In this document: positions 26,183 to 35,284 of the stretch, piece by piece
How the letters are laid out: every line of letters starts with the position of its first letter
How positions within the stretch are numbered: position 1 is the first letter of the stretch
Assembly: GCA_947449765.1 (NCBI GenBank)
Contig: CANFSP010000001.1
Location: forward strand, 512,128-576,127
Length of the DNA: 64,000 nucleotides
Origin: Actinomycetota bacterium
GTDB taxonomy: Bacteria > Actinomycetota > Actinomycetes > Actinomycetales > Microbacteriaceae
Direction: 5' to 3'
The notes under the pieces: generated by a model
Told to the model about the DNA's origin: nothing
The model's input: the letters and a program-made list of their open reading frames with translations, nothing else
Database searches by the model: none
Translations under genes and position numbers: made by a program

Positions 26183-27040
26183 CTAATCGCGGTGCGCACC
26201 TCGGCGCGACGCCCGCAGCGCGAGCAAAGCGGCAACCCACAGGGGAGTCACCGCGAATACCGTGACGGTGACGAGCGCATCCGCAATCGTTTTCGCCTCG
26301 CCACTCACGCTCTGCACGAATGGCACGGCGCACATTGTCACGATAAACGTGCCGTAAAGCAGAATTCCCTGCAGGGCGAAGCTGCGCGGCTGGCGGATTT
26401 CGAGGTGCGCCAGCGCGGCCGGTCGGCTGAGCAGCCACTGGATGATGAGCAAGAAGACGAGGGTTTCGACGAACCATCCCACGAAGTTGTGGAAGGGGAC
26501 TCCGAAGTACGCGCCGCCATCGGGCCAGACCCACTGACCAAGTACGGTGGAGTGCCACGGGTCACTCGAGAGGTCCAGCAGGGTTTGCGCGAACGCGGCC
26601 ATTGCCGAGACCCACACCACGCCCCAGCCACGAACCGCCGAGGTGAGCGATCCGCTCACGGCACGAGCAATCATGAGTGCGGCATACGCCATCGTGAAAT
26701 ACTGCAGCTGGATGAGCGGCGGAACTCCGAGAACCAGCGGGCCGAGCGGTCCATCCGGGTAGTAGTAGGTGCCGAACACGAGCCCGGTGGCAACGCCTAA
26801 GGCTTCGCCGGCGAAACTGACTACGACCACCGCGACGAAGGACAAGATTGCGGTGCGCGCACCAGCCCAGCGGATGAAGTGCCAGAACGCGAACACCACC
26901 GGTACCCAGCCGAGCAGGAGCGAGAGTGCACCCGGCGTATTCGCTGGCGCAAACGCGGCACCGAATGAGACGGCGAGAAGCACCCACAGGGTGATCAGCT
27001 CGCCACGACGGATGGGGGTAATGGTTCGCGTGGAGGTCAT
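26183..27040 (-). CDS. Carotenoid biosynthesis protein, CruF/DUF422 family
   Basis: A 285-residue membrane protein with about seven helices. Family motifs are EALGVATGLVFGTYYYPDGP, LGVPPLIQLQYFTMAYA, and DPWHS..LGQWVWPDGGAYFGVPFHNFVGWF, the acidic and aromatic residues expected for CruF-type 1,2-hydratases (C50 bacterioruberin or C40 carotenoid end groups). No other carotenoid genes are nearby. The ATG at 27040 is set by similarity and by a TATGTT hexamer six bases upstream. The specific substrate is inferred. Confidence 0.88.
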   Translation of the reverse strand: MTSTRTITPIRRGELITLWVLLAVSFGAAFAPANTPGALSLLLGWVPVVFAFWHFIRWAGARTAILSFVAVVVVSFAGEALGVATGLVFGTYYYPDGPLGPLVLGVPPLIQLQYFTMAYAALMIARAVSGSLTSAVRGWGVVWVSAMAAFAQTLLDLSSDPWHSTVLGQWVWPDGGAYFGVPFHNFVGWFVETLVFLLIIQWLLSRPAALAHLEIRQPRSFALQGILLYGTFIVTMCAVPFVQSVSGEAKTIADALVTVTVFAVTPLWVAALLALRASRRGAHRD

Positions 27041-27046
27041 GGTCTC

Positions 27047-27052
27047 AACATA
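27047..27052 (-). promoter_or_regulatory. -10 hexamer TATGTT before the CruF-like gene
   Basis: On the minus strand TATGTT is followed by six bases and the ATG, so a leaderless transcript is predicted. Confidence 0.5.
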
Positions 27053-27139
27053 CTGAACCTCGCGCGTCACTTCCACAGCCACATGCACCGGTCTTTTTTC
27101 CTCATCACGGACTGTGTCATACTTGGGTCAAACGTTCCT

Positions 27140-27186
27140 CCCCGGCGATAAGAGGCCCTTGGCCTCTTCCATCGAGATAGCCGGGG
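27140..27186. ncRNA. Large nested hairpin beside the DUF3800 gene
   Basis: The outer arms CCCCGGC (27140-27146) and GCCGGGG (27180-27186) enclose a perfect inner stem AGAGGCC/GGCCTCT (27151-27167, loop CTT) and an asymmetric bulge ATCGAGATA. It lies 11 bp past the DUF3800 stop. Published surveys of candidate structured RNAs describe several 'DUF3800' RNA motifs found next to such genes; whether this is one needs a covariance search. A possible plus-strand start (CATACT near 27118) would make it an antisense transcript. An alternative is a GC-rich terminator. Confidence 0.5.
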
Positions 27187-27197
27187 GGGTCACTCAT

Positions 27198-27863
27198 TTA
27201 AGTACGACCGTTGTGGTCGAAATAGACCAGCTTGTGGGTATCCGCCGGCAGAAATTTTGTTCCTTCGTCGTCATTCACGGTCACGAATCTGTGGTGAGCC
27301 CAAGCGATGAAGTCGGCAATTTGACCATTGGGGTCGTTTGCTACGCGATGAAAATAGACCCTGGTGCGATGAGGGCTCAGGGTTTTCTTGGTTGCTCCGG
27401 TTATGTCGGATTGTGCATTCTTGCCAAGAACGCTGTCAAAAGTAACCGTGACTTGGTGATGCTCATTCTCGATTCCCTTCTTGAGGAAACCAAAAATTAC
27501 TTTTGCCGCCAGAACCATCAGTGAGTTGGACGATCGGTAGTCGCTCGCAAGCGAATTTTTCTCAAAGACAACGGTCAGTGATGTGATCGCGCGTATAGAA
27601 CCAATAGTTTCGAGAACTCGGGCTCGCGTCCCCTTGGAATTGTGCGAGGCGTGAAAATCGAGCTGCTGAGATCCGCGGAGCATCTGCTCGTATTTCAGGG
27701 CGAGAATCTCCGAGCCGCTCAGGACGGGGTCGCATGTGACTATCGCGGTCATGACAAAGAATTTTGTGCCGCGCTCGGAAAAGTCGAAATTGCCTGATTC
27801 ATCGAGAAAAATCCAGATTGGCTTTGCGGGCTCAACATGCTCTAGATCTGCCTCGTTTGCCAT
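27198..27863 (-). CDS. DUF3800 domain protein
   Basis: 221 residues. The N-terminal PIWIFLDESGNFDFSERGTK contains the D-E-S-G-x-F signature of DUF3800, a predicted RNase H-like fold, and FVMTAIV and later acidic residues follow the family pattern (FDSVLGKNAQ; IADFIAWAHHR). Members are common in phages and accessory islands. Nuclease activity is predicted but not established. Base composition is lower in GC than the neighbours, suggesting transfer. It is adjacent to the nested hairpin at 27140-27186. Confidence 0.88.
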   Translation of the reverse strand: MANEADLEHVEPAKPIWIFLDESGNFDFSERGTKFFVMTAIVTCDPVLSGSEILALKYEQMLRGSQQLDFHASHNSKGTRARVLETIGSIRAITSLTVVFEKNSLASDYRSSNSLMVLAAKVIFGFLKKGIENEHHQVTVTFDSVLGKNAQSDITGATKKTLSPHRTRVYFHRVANDPNGQIADFIAWAHHRFVTVNDDEGTKFLPADTHKLVYFDHNGRT

Positions 27864-27941
27864 CTGCGAAGACTAGGCGAAAGTTGCCGTTCTGACATGC
27901 ACGCGCGACACAATGGGGATAAGGTCCAGTCCTGCGCCCCA

Positions 27942-27947
27942 TAGGCT
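27942..27947 (+). promoter_or_regulatory. -10 hexamer TAGGCT before the second MFS gene
   Basis: TAGGCT, six bases, ATG. No ribosome-binding site is present, so a leaderless mRNA is predicted. Confidence 0.5.
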
Positions 27948-27953
27948 GAAAAC

Positions 27954-29333
27954 ATGAGCCACGATGAGACCCCCGGCGAAAAGCCCGGCGAGGCGGCAGG
28001 CGAGACCCCTGAACTCTCGCGGCTCGATCTGGTTGAGGATCTCGAGCGCAAGGCGTTGCGTCGCCGACCTCGCTGGCTCACCCGCAACGTGTGGACTCTG
28101 AGCTGGGTCTCTTTTCTGCAGGATGCCGCCGGCGAAATGCTCTACCCGCTGTTGCCCATCCTCTTGAATACCGTGCTCGGAGCGCCCGCGATTGTCGTCG
28201 GCCTCGTCGAGTCGATGGCGGAGGGTGCTGCCGCGGCCATGAAGCTGGCAAGCGCGCACCTCAACAAGTACATGCCGCGTAAGGTGATGGTCTTTTTTGG
28301 CTACGCGGCCGCGACGCTCGGCAAGGTGATCATCGCGCTCGCCGGGGTGTGGCCCATCGTTTTGGTCGGTCGGGTTGTCGACCGTCTCGGTAAGGGACTG
28401 CGTTCGGCTCCGCGAGACGCCATCCTGTTTGTGGGCAGTGATAAGCGCGACCGCGGCAAGGTCATCGGTTTTCACCGCACAGCTGACACACTCGGTGCCG
28501 TGGTTGGTCCGGCGCTGGCGCTCGGACTGCTCGCGATTTTCGACGGTGACGTGCGAGCCGTGCTGTGGATTGCCGTCATCCCGGGCGTCATCGCCACCTT
28601 GATGGTGTTGCTCGTGCGCGACGCCGAACCGCGTGGCAAGACGAAGGCGAAACGCAAAGCGGCGTGGGATGCCCGGAAAGTAGCCGCTCGCGAAGACATC
28701 GCCGAGGCCGAAGTCAACCCGATGCACGTGCCCAACACCGAGATAGTGCCACGGCGTCAGAGGTTCGGCGGCAAGCTGCCTCGCTCACTCGATCGCCTCA
28801 TCATCGTGCTGAGTATTTTTGCGGTGGTCAATTTTCCCGATGCACTCCTCCTGCTCCACCTCACTCAGGAGGGCTGGAGCGCCGGTGCAGTGGTTGGCGC
28901 CTACCTGCTGTTCAACGTGTCGTATGCGCTGCTGAGTTTTCCGGCCGGGTATCTGACGGATCGCATGCATCCGGCGCACATTTATGCCATCGGCCTCCTG
29001 TGCTTCGTGATTGCCTATGGCGGTCTTGCGTTCACCGGCGATCACGTCATCTCGCTGCTGCTCATCGTGATCTACGGCGGTTTCGCGGCCGCCAACGACA
29101 CGGTCGGTAAGTCCTGGGCGGCGAAGCTCGCACCCGAGAAACTACAGCTCGTCGCGCAGGCGCGACTGCAGGGTTTCGCGGGGTTCGGCATCCTCATCGC
29201 CGGCTTATGGGCTGGTGCCACATGGATGCTCGGCCCAGGCCTGGGCACGATTCCGCTGCTCGTTTCCTCCGCCGTCGGGTTGATCACGGCGGTGTTTGTG
29301 CTGGTTGTCGGGCCGCGGCTGAAAGCAGCGTAG
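27954..29333 (+). CDS. MFS transporter (459 aa)
   Basis: About 11-12 hydrophobic helices follow an acidic, polar 45-residue N-terminus. The helix 2-3 loop reads VVDRLGKGLRSAPRDAILFV (D-R-x-G-K-G-x-R), typical of an MFS subfamily of unassigned exporters, and a long basic loop (RGKTKAKRKAAWDARKVAAR) lies between the two halves. The substrate is not deducible. It is transcribed alone between the DUF3800 gene and a small minus-strand gene. Confidence 0.86.
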   Translation: MSHDETPGEKPGEAAGETPELSRLDLVEDLERKALRRRPRWLTRNVWTLSWVSFLQDAAGEMLYPLLPILLNTVLGAPAIVVGLVESMAEGAAAAMKLASAHLNKYMPRKVMVFFGYAAATLGKVIIALAGVWPIVLVGRVVDRLGKGLRSAPRDAILFVGSDKRDRGKVIGFHRTADTLGAVVGPALALGLLAIFDGDVRAVLWIAVIPGVIATLMVLLVRDAEPRGKTKAKRKAAWDARKVAAREDIAEAEVNPMHVPNTEIVPRRQRFGGKLPRSLDRLIIVLSIFAVVNFPDALLLLHLTQEGWSAGAVVGAYLLFNVSYALLSFPAGYLTDRMHPAHIYAIGLLCFVIAYGGLAFTGDHVISLLLIVIYGGFAAANDTVGKSWAAKLAPEKLQLVAQARLQGFAGFGILIAGLWAGATWMLGPGLGTIPLLVSSAVGLITAVFVLVVGPRLKAA

Positions 29334-29353
29334 CAATCGGGCGAAACCGGAAT

Positions 29354-29590
29354 TTAGTTATAGAACGGCGAGTCCCAATCGTGCCAGACGAACGCGATCA
29401 CCGAGCATGCGCGAACTGCCTGGTCGAGTGGCATGCCCGACTCGAGCAGTGCGCGAAACTCATCCATTTTGCTCGCCGGGATTTTGATTGCTTCGTCGTA
29501 ACCGTTGCCACTGCCACTGATGTGGAGTTCGTCGTTAACAAATCTCCAGCCGGGAGGAGGCCACTCAATGTCTTTTGCTGATTCATTCAC
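29354..29590 (-). CDS. Hypothetical protein (78 aa)
   Basis: A small acidic protein (VNESAKDIEWPPPGWRFVND, later KIPASKMDEFRALLESGMPL) with a GTG start. No family is recognised. W/P-rich and E/D-rich segments look protein-like, and there is no membrane segment. It converges with the MFS gene. Coding status is moderately supported by composition only. Confidence 0.5.
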   Translation of the reverse strand: MNESAKDIEWPPPGWRFVNDELHISGSGNGYDEAIKIPASKMDEFRALLESGMPLDQAVRACSVIAFVWHDWDSPFYN

Positions 29591-29696
29591 GATTCATTCT
29601 GTGCCGACCCGCGGACAATTAATTTCGGGACGGGTGTCGCGGTGGTCACTGTCCTGAGGTCGTGTCACACTAGTTGTCCGAGCTGAGGGGAGCAGC

Positions 29697-31223
29697 ATGC
29701 CAGATTTTGATGAAATGTCGGTCGAAGAACTCGAAGAGTTGACCACGAGCGCCGACAAAGCAGAGCGCGCGGGGGCGTTGCTTGAGATGGCGATTCGCCA
29801 CGATCGAGATTCCGATTATTTTCTCTCGGTGGTGGATGCTGGCTCAGCGCGACAGCTCTTCAACGAGGTGGGGGACACCTTCAACGAAGCTCGGTCCGGC
29901 TACATTGAGGCGACCGGTTTGTACCGAAAAGATGACAACGACGAGGCACTTGCCGCCGTCGATTCGGCCCTCGAGTTGATGAACAGTCTGCTCAATGAGG
30001 TTGACATCGCTTTTGCGCTCCGCTTACGTTCCCAGGTTTTGCAATCACTCAAACGCCGCGACGAAGCGGCAATAACCTTGCGCAACGCCATGGAGCTTTT
30101 TGAGAGCAATGATCTCAAATCGATGGCCGGGATTTGCGCGTTAGACATCGGTGAGATTCACGGAAGCGCAGATCGCTTGCGCGAGGCCCTCGAAACGTTT
30201 GAGAAGGCCCTCGAACTGTTCATCGCCGAGGGTGATTTGGTGGGGACCGGCCGCGCGCACGACCGCATCGCATCCGCCCTCATCAGCATGGGCAATTTCG
30301 ACGAAGCAATCGTGCATCTGCGCGAATCGCTGCACACCTTCGAATTCATCAACGAGGAGTCGCGTATCGCCTACGCGCAGTACCGTCTGGGGTGGACTCT
30401 CGTTTCGAATGGCGAGCACATCGAAGCAATGCCGCTCCTCGAACAGGCATCTCAATGGTACAAGGCGGCTTCGCGCTGGGGTGACGCGGCTGACGTCGAT
30501 CACCAAATTGCCCACGCCCTGACATCCGATGGTCAAGAGGCCAAAGCGCGCGCACTGTACGAGCAGGTTCGGGCGGTGTATGCCGGTCTCGGCAACCGAG
30601 ATCAAACCATCATCATCGAGTGCAACATCGCGGAGAGCATGGCGCGAACGCGGGAGTTTGATAAAGCAGTCGCGCTTCTGCGCCGCAACCTGGAGCAGTC
30701 GCGCCTCATCGAAGATGACTATCTCATCCGATCGATTTCGATGCGGCTCGCGGACACACTGCTCGAGCTCAACACGTTCGATGCCGCCGAAGAAGCCCTG
30801 ACTGTTCTCGAGGCCTCGCCGATCGAAAACTGGGGTGACTCACATCTCGACAAGGTGCGAAACCTCGACGTCTACCGAAAGGTGTACGAGTGGTTGGGGC
30901 GCGATGACGACGCAGAGCGCGCTGCACAGAGCATCCTCGATGTGGACTCTGAGGTCGGCAGTCGGTGGTTCGCTGGCGAGGCCTACAGCACGCTCGCCAA
31001 AGCCGAAAAACGACGAGGCAATGAGGATGAAGCCGCACGGCTCACGCACCACGCCATTGCCATCTTTGTCGCCGAGGGTTACGACAACCAGGCCCGGGAA
31101 CTTGCCCTGACGATTCTGCCTGAAAAAGGCCCGCGCATGGCTTCGGCGTTGCGTCCTGAAAAGGAGGTGCCGGGTGTGCCCGAGCCGGACGCAGTAGCTG
31201 CCGACGGTTCGGAAGCGTCGTAG
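29697..31223 (+). CDS. TPR-repeat protein (508 aa), paralogue of the gene at 254-1897
   Basis: A soluble helical protein. An acidic N-terminus (MPDFDEMSVEELEELTTSAD) is followed by TPR-like repeats over about residues 55-470, for example FDEAIVHLRESLHTFEFI. The ending is P/E-rich. Layout, length and repeat phrasing match the TPR protein at the left end of the window. GGGGAGCAGC precedes the ATG. Its stop overlaps the GTG of the next gene by one base, so the two should be co-translated. No enzymatic motif is seen. Confidence 0.8.
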   Translation: MPDFDEMSVEELEELTTSADKAERAGALLEMAIRHDRDSDYFLSVVDAGSARQLFNEVGDTFNEARSGYIEATGLYRKDDNDEALAAVDSALELMNSLLNEVDIAFALRLRSQVLQSLKRRDEAAITLRNAMELFESNDLKSMAGICALDIGEIHGSADRLREALETFEKALELFIAEGDLVGTGRAHDRIASALISMGNFDEAIVHLRESLHTFEFINEESRIAYAQYRLGWTLVSNGEHIEAMPLLEQASQWYKAASRWGDAADVDHQIAHALTSDGQEAKARALYEQVRAVYAGLGNRDQTIIIECNIAESMARTREFDKAVALLRRNLEQSRLIEDDYLIRSISMRLADTLLELNTFDAAEEALTVLEASPIENWGDSHLDKVRNLDVYRKVYEWLGRDDDAERAAQSILDVDSEVGSRWFAGEAYSTLAKAEKRRGNEDEAARLTHHAIAIFVAEGYDNQARELALTILPEKGPRMASALRPEKEVPGVPEPDAVAADGSEAS

Positions 31224-32167
31224 TGTCGGAGAGTGGTTCGCGCCAGACCGACGCACACAACGGCTTTCAGCCCCAACGGATCACCGCGCTCGATAATCCG
31301 TTTGATTCTGACGCAGCATTAAACAGCCACTTGTTGGTCTCCGAGCGGTTCTACCTCCCCATCGAAGAGTCGACCGATGAGCAGCTCATCGCGACAGTGC
31401 TCGGCTGGGCGCTCGGGCATTTGAACGTGCCGACGTGGCTCGACAGTGACCACACCTGGTCGATTCTGTCGCTGAGATGGCATTACAACCACCTCGGAGT
31501 CAACCACACTGAGCCGTGCGTGCCATGCGCTGACTACGCCGTTCGAATCGAGGAGGAGAATGACCCCGACGACGAGTATTGGGCCGAGCATCGCGTCCGT
31601 ACTTTCGCACACTGGGATGAGCTCGGTGTGCGGGGCGACACCATGCTGCCCGGTCATGTCATCTCGAATGCCGGCATCGAGGAGGACACGCTCGCCCGGA
31701 TCTGGCTTCGCGTCATTCGCGTGCACGATTTCCTGATTCGGTTCACCGGCGTTGATGAACTCGACGGCGAGCCCGACCCCGGTGGCATTTACGAGATGCT
31801 CATGCACTGCGACGATGAGCTCTTGACCGATGTGTGGGTGTGGTTTGTGCTTCACCATCCCAATCCCGCCGGAACGTTCCACGTGCCTGCCTCGACTGTG
31901 CGCTCGGTCGAGATGCTTATCGCTGACGAGGCCGAGGCCATCCGCCGCTCATTCGGGGTCCCCGAGGAGGATTGTGCTGCGCATCCAGCCGAAGCGGAAT
32001 TGAGGATGCGCGTCGCCGAGTTGCACGCCCGATACGCTCCCCGCCCGCCCATCTCGGGAATCACCCTCGCGCTCGAGGAGTTCCGCCGCGCAAACGGCGT
32101 CGAGCCGGATGACGAGTTCTGGACTGAGGAACGGGTTCGCACCGCCTACGGGCTGAATCTCAGCTAG
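31223..32167 (+). CDS. Hypothetical protein coupled to the TPR gene (314 aa)
   Basis: An acidic, W/H/E-rich soluble protein of no family I recognise. A motif occurs twice: DPDDEYWAEHRVRTF (about residues 114-128) and EPDDEFWTEERVRTA (about 295-309), suggesting an internal duplication or paired binding elements. CVPCADY near residue 100 gives a C-x-x-C. The GTG start overlaps the stop of the TPR gene, so the two products probably work together. Confidence 0.6.
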   Translation: MSESGSRQTDAHNGFQPQRITALDNPFDSDAALNSHLLVSERFYLPIEESTDEQLIATVLGWALGHLNVPTWLDSDHTWSILSLRWHYNHLGVNHTEPCVPCADYAVRIEEENDPDDEYWAEHRVRTFAHWDELGVRGDTMLPGHVISNAGIEEDTLARIWLRVIRVHDFLIRFTGVDELDGEPDPGGIYEMLMHCDDELLTDVWVWFVLHHPNPAGTFHVPASTVRSVEMLIADEAEAIRRSFGVPEEDCAAHPAEAELRMRVAELHARYAPRPPISGITLALEEFRRANGVEPDDEFWTEERVRTAYGLNLS

Positions 32168-32179
32168 AGGAGAAGGCAA

Positions 32180-32560
32180 ATGGAAATCATCGTCGGCGTC
32201 CTTGCGACACTGGTTGTTCTTGGCCTCATCGTCGGCGCGCTCGCGCTGCTCGCCCTGCTCATTCGATCGCTGTTCCGAGTCGTCTCTGGCTCGCCCTCGC
32301 CACAGCAGCCAGCCAGTCAGCAACGAACCACCCCTCGCGCCATGTCTGCCGAAGAAGAGGGCAACGCGCACAGCGGACCATACGGATACAGCGGAGCGAC
32401 CGCATACCCGCAAACACAGTACGGGTCACTGTTCAATCCGGATGCGGACTGGAATCGCGACGGCCGAGACGATCACGACAACCATGACGACCATGAGGAT
32501 CGCGATAACCGTGAGAGCGCTGACCGCGAGGCTGCCGAGCTCGAAGGTGATGAGCAGTGA
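32180..32560 (+). CDS. Single-helix membrane protein with D/H/N-rich tail (126 aa)
   Basis: Residues 3-32 are one membrane helix (IIVGVLATLVVLGLIVGALA). A P/S/Q-rich linker follows, then a very acidic, His- and Asn-rich tail (DDHDNHDDHEDRDNRE). Such a tail may bind metal ions or stay unfolded. AGGAGAAGG lies before the ATG. It is the third gene of the TPR operon (12 bp gap). No family recognised. Confidence 0.68.
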   Translation: MEIIVGVLATLVVLGLIVGALALLALLIRSLFRVVSGSPSPQQPASQQRTTPRAMSAEEEGNAHSGPYGYSGATAYPQTQYGSLFNPDADWNRDGRDDHDNHDDHEDRDNRESADREAAELEGDEQ

Positions 32561-32567
32561 CCGTTGC

Positions 32568-33908
32568 TCAGCAACTCCGGTAGTAGCCGTTTACCCACGT
32601 GCTGCCGCGCCAGTAGCCGTTTACCCAGCAGCCTCCGCCACCGGAGCCACCTACGTCGACTCCGCCGGACCCTCCCGCGTCAACGTCAGCATTTACATAA
32701 GGTTCGTAGACCTTGAGCCAGTACGCCGACTGGGCGGTGATGCACGCCGCTATCGGGTTCGCGGTGTTCACGCGTGTCTCGTTCGCCGCGGTAATGATGA
32801 GATCGCGGTACTCAACCTCGAGGGTTGTCGGGGTGAGTGTGTCGGTCACTTTCCAGGTTCGTGTGGATGGGTCCACGGTGAGGTCGTAGTCTGACACGCC
32901 AAAAATATCCGGAATCCAATAACCGGTCCGGATGAGTTGCTCGTTCGCGGAGCCTTGGGGAGCCGCGCCGTCGGCCAGTTCACCGCTCGACGTGAGTCGG
33001 TGCATAAACACGTCGTTCGTGTTCTTCGCAGCGAGCATAAGTCGAACCGGAAGACCAATCGGCAACAGTCGGTCTCGCGCGCCGAGAGCAAGGTTCTTGA
33101 GCTCGTCTTCGGTACGGGAGTCGTCATCGCACCAGTAATCGATGGGTGTAATCATCGCCAGAGTGACGTCAGCTAAACCGTACCGGGTCATCACTTGCAT
33201 GTCTGCAGGGCGGTACCTGTCGGCATAGCCAAAAACCCAACCGTCGAGATAGGCGTTATCTGTCCAAGTAGTGCCAGAGGATGACCCCGGACTCCACACG
33301 TTGGCCGCGGTCGCGTAGTCGTCGACGAGCATCGGGTTCGTTATCCCTCGACAATCGGCATCGACGGTGACGAGAAAGTCTGAGTGAGGTGTGAGCGCAG
33401 AGCCGGCAAGCAAGGTTTGCTTGCAGACAAAGAGGCCAGCGAGGTCTGTCTCTGCACTGTCCGTCTCGGTCCACACAGTGTCACCCTCGGGTGTGATGAA
33501 CACCGTGCGCAACTCGACATTCGCCAGTTTCTGATAGGCCTCGAAGGCTGCGAATCCGACCGTGTCGGGGACGATCCCTTCATCAACGCGAATTTCTGAG
33601 CGGGCGTTTATTCCCGAGTTAGACCCAGAGGCCGCGGATGTCAACGTGCGTCCGAGAGAAGTCACAGCGAAAATTCCGCCGGCAATGACGAGCACCGACG
33701 CGACCACGATGCCGACAATCAGCATGAGGGATGCGCGGGGCAAGCGCTCGCGAGGCGCCGGTGTTTTTGGCGATTGCGGCGTGGCCGTCGGCAGAGGAGG
33801 CGGGAGGCTGCTCGAACCGGAATCCGCGACGGAGTCGCTACTTCCGCACACCGCACAGAACTTGTCCCCGGGTGCGAGAGCATTCAGACACTTCGCGCAT
33901 CGCCTCAC
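32568..33908 (-). CDS. Zinc-ribbon membrane protein (446 aa)
   Basis: The N-terminal zinc ribbon is MRRCAKCLNALAPGDKFCAV with a final CG. A P-rich linker and one membrane helix at about 58-80 (ASLMLIVGIVVASVLVIAGG) follow. The large extracytoplasmic part is of unknown family. Its C-terminus is Gly-rich and carries two WVNGYWRG/WVNGYYRS-like repeats ending in Cys. The layout (cytoplasmic zinc ribbon, helix, outer domain) recurs in several proteins here. It converges with the TPR operon. Confidence 0.68.
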   Translation of the reverse strand: MRRCAKCLNALAPGDKFCAVCGSSDSVADSGSSSLPPPLPTATPQSPKTPAPRERLPRASLMLIVGIVVASVLVIAGGIFAVTSLGRTLTSAASGSNSGINARSEIRVDEGIVPDTVGFAAFEAYQKLANVELRTVFITPEGDTVWTETDSAETDLAGLFVCKQTLLAGSALTPHSDFLVTVDADCRGITNPMLVDDYATAANVWSPGSSSGTTWTDNAYLDGWVFGYADRYRPADMQVMTRYGLADVTLAMITPIDYWCDDDSRTEDELKNLALGARDRLLPIGLPVRLMLAAKNTNDVFMHRLTSSGELADGAAPQGSANEQLIRTGYWIPDIFGVSDYDLTVDPSTRTWKVTDTLTPTTLEVEYRDLIITAANETRVNTANPIAACITAQSAYWLKVYEPYVNADVDAGGSGGVDVGGSGGGGCWVNGYWRGSTWVNGYYRSC

Positions 33909-34160
33909 GTCTCTAACTTATCTGCCAAGGCGCCGATGGGGGCGCGCGTGGGACACCCGAGTACCGTCACGTGTCTGCTCGGATACACGCAAAAAGTGCG
34001 TATTTCGTCCAAAAATCTGAACTATCGGGGGAATAAAAATGCCCCTTGCCCTGTTACATATCTAGCAACGCCAATTCAATAGTGTTCATGGTCCGTTTCT
34101 CGTCAACCAAAGAAAACATCCGCTCATCTCGCCGCTCACCGCGGCCAGTTAGGAATTAGT
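33909..34160. other. AT-rich intergenic region
   Basis: About 250 bp between divergent genes. It is locally AT-rich around 34000-34100 and holds no convincing reading frame or hairpin. It must contain the promoters of both flanking genes, but I could not assign -35/-10 pairs. Confidence 0.5.
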
Positions 34161-34595
34161 TTGACTGAAAACGCCCATGAAAAGAGACCCATCCCCTCGG
34201 ATGACGAGTACTACGCCGATAACCCGGATCGCACGGATCACATTTGCCCTCGGCTGGACTGTCCCGGTGCGGATGACTTCACATTTCATACCAAGGATTG
34301 CGATATGGATACGTTCCTCGCATACCGTCGCAGCGCACGCGCCGGTTACCCCGAACCATTCCAGATCGAAATCGAACGGGATGATGCCACGGTTTACTAC
34401 ACGGTAGCCGCGCTCGCGTTCGGTGAAAATGCGCAAGAAGTGGAACGCGAAATTGCTCTCGAGCAGTTCGACGACTTCTTCATGCGGGTTCACTGGCGTG
34501 AACACGGATGGCCCGTGCGGGAAATTCGACTCACCAGGCCAAGCTTCGACGGTGAAATCGAACTCGTGGCCCGAATCGAAATCGAGTCCTGCTAG
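34161..34595 (+). CDS. Hypothetical protein (144 aa)
   Basis: An acidic soluble protein (MTENAHEKRPIPSDDEYYAD; CPRLDCPGADDFTFH). C-x4-C followed by H and C could hold a metal, but no family is recognised. The start is TTG at 34161, six bases after AGGA; no ATG occurs in frame near it. A strong terminator follows, so this is probably a single-gene transcript. Confidence 0.6.
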   Translation: MTENAHEKRPIPSDDEYYADNPDRTDHICPRLDCPGADDFTFHTKDCDMDTFLAYRRSARAGYPEPFQIEIERDDATVYYTVAALAFGENAQEVEREIALEQFDDFFMRVHWREHGWPVREIRLTRPSFDGEIELVARIEIESC

Positions 34596-34643
34596 ACGGG
34601 CGAACCGTGTAACAGGGCACTCCTTCTCAACACGCAGTGACCG

Positions 34644-34671
34644 GCTGGGTGAGGTCCACGCCTCACCCAGC
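34644..34671 (+). terminator. Rho-independent-type terminator
   Basis: A perfect 11-bp stem GCTGGGTGAGG/CCTCACCCAGC with a 6-base loop, then TTCATTGT. It ends the transcript of the preceding gene. Being nearly symmetrical it may also act on the other strand. Confidence 0.75.
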
Positions 34672-34733
34672 TTCATTGTCCGTGGGTCCCCTTAGAGTTC
34701 TCAGACACAGGAAATCAACGATCAGGAGGAATC

Positions 34734-35219
34734 ATGAAACTCTCACGCAAAGATCGTCGTTCACTCGCGGCACACCGAGAAATCAACCTGATCGACATCG
34801 AAAACGTGCTCGGCACATCCCACTTCACCGTGCGCGATGTCGAGCGCTATCGCGAGTTCCACATCGCTTCGAACAAGGTAGCCGCAGACGCCCACATCGT
34901 CATCGGCGTAAGTTCGCAGCAGGCACTTCTGGTCGCCAGCTACGGGTGGCCGGGCGCCCGCGTTGCGTTCCTTTCTGGCCGCGATGGAGCCGACCGCGCC
35001 CTCATGGCCGTTGCCCTCGAAGAGCATGTCGAAGATCGCTACGAGAAGCTCGTCATCGCATCCGGTGATCACTGCTTCATTCAAGCCGTTCAATTGCTTC
35101 AGCAGTTCGGCATGAGCGTTCACGTGTTCGCCCGTGCCACCTGCCTGAGCGCCGCACTCTGGGCCTCGTGCAAGAACGTGCGCACCTTCTCGTCACGCGA
35201 GTTTGCGCTGGCCGCATAA
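34734..35219 (+). CDS. NYN/PIN-like domain protein (161 aa)
   Basis: Resembles the NYN (DUF88-like) RNase fold: an early acidic strand in INLIDIENVLGTSHFTVRDV, a central GRDGADRALMAVALEEHVE helix, and IASGDHCFIQAVQLLQQFGM, the S-G-D-x-x-F/D pattern for the metal site, then VHVFARATCLS. Ribonuclease activity is inferred. A perfect AGGAGG lies five bases before the ATG. It stands alone between a terminator and the defence-like block. Confidence 0.72.
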   Translation: MKLSRKDRRSLAAHREINLIDIENVLGTSHFTVRDVERYREFHIASNKVAADAHIVIGVSSQQALLVASYGWPGARVAFLSGRDGADRALMAVALEEHVEDRYEKLVIASGDHCFIQAVQLLQQFGMSVHVFARATCLSAALWASCKNVRTFSSREFALAA

Positions 35220-35284
35220 CGGGTAAAGCGCGAGAGCTGTAGCCCGCGCATCCGGCGCAGGTCGTCGAACTTACGCGCGGGAGT

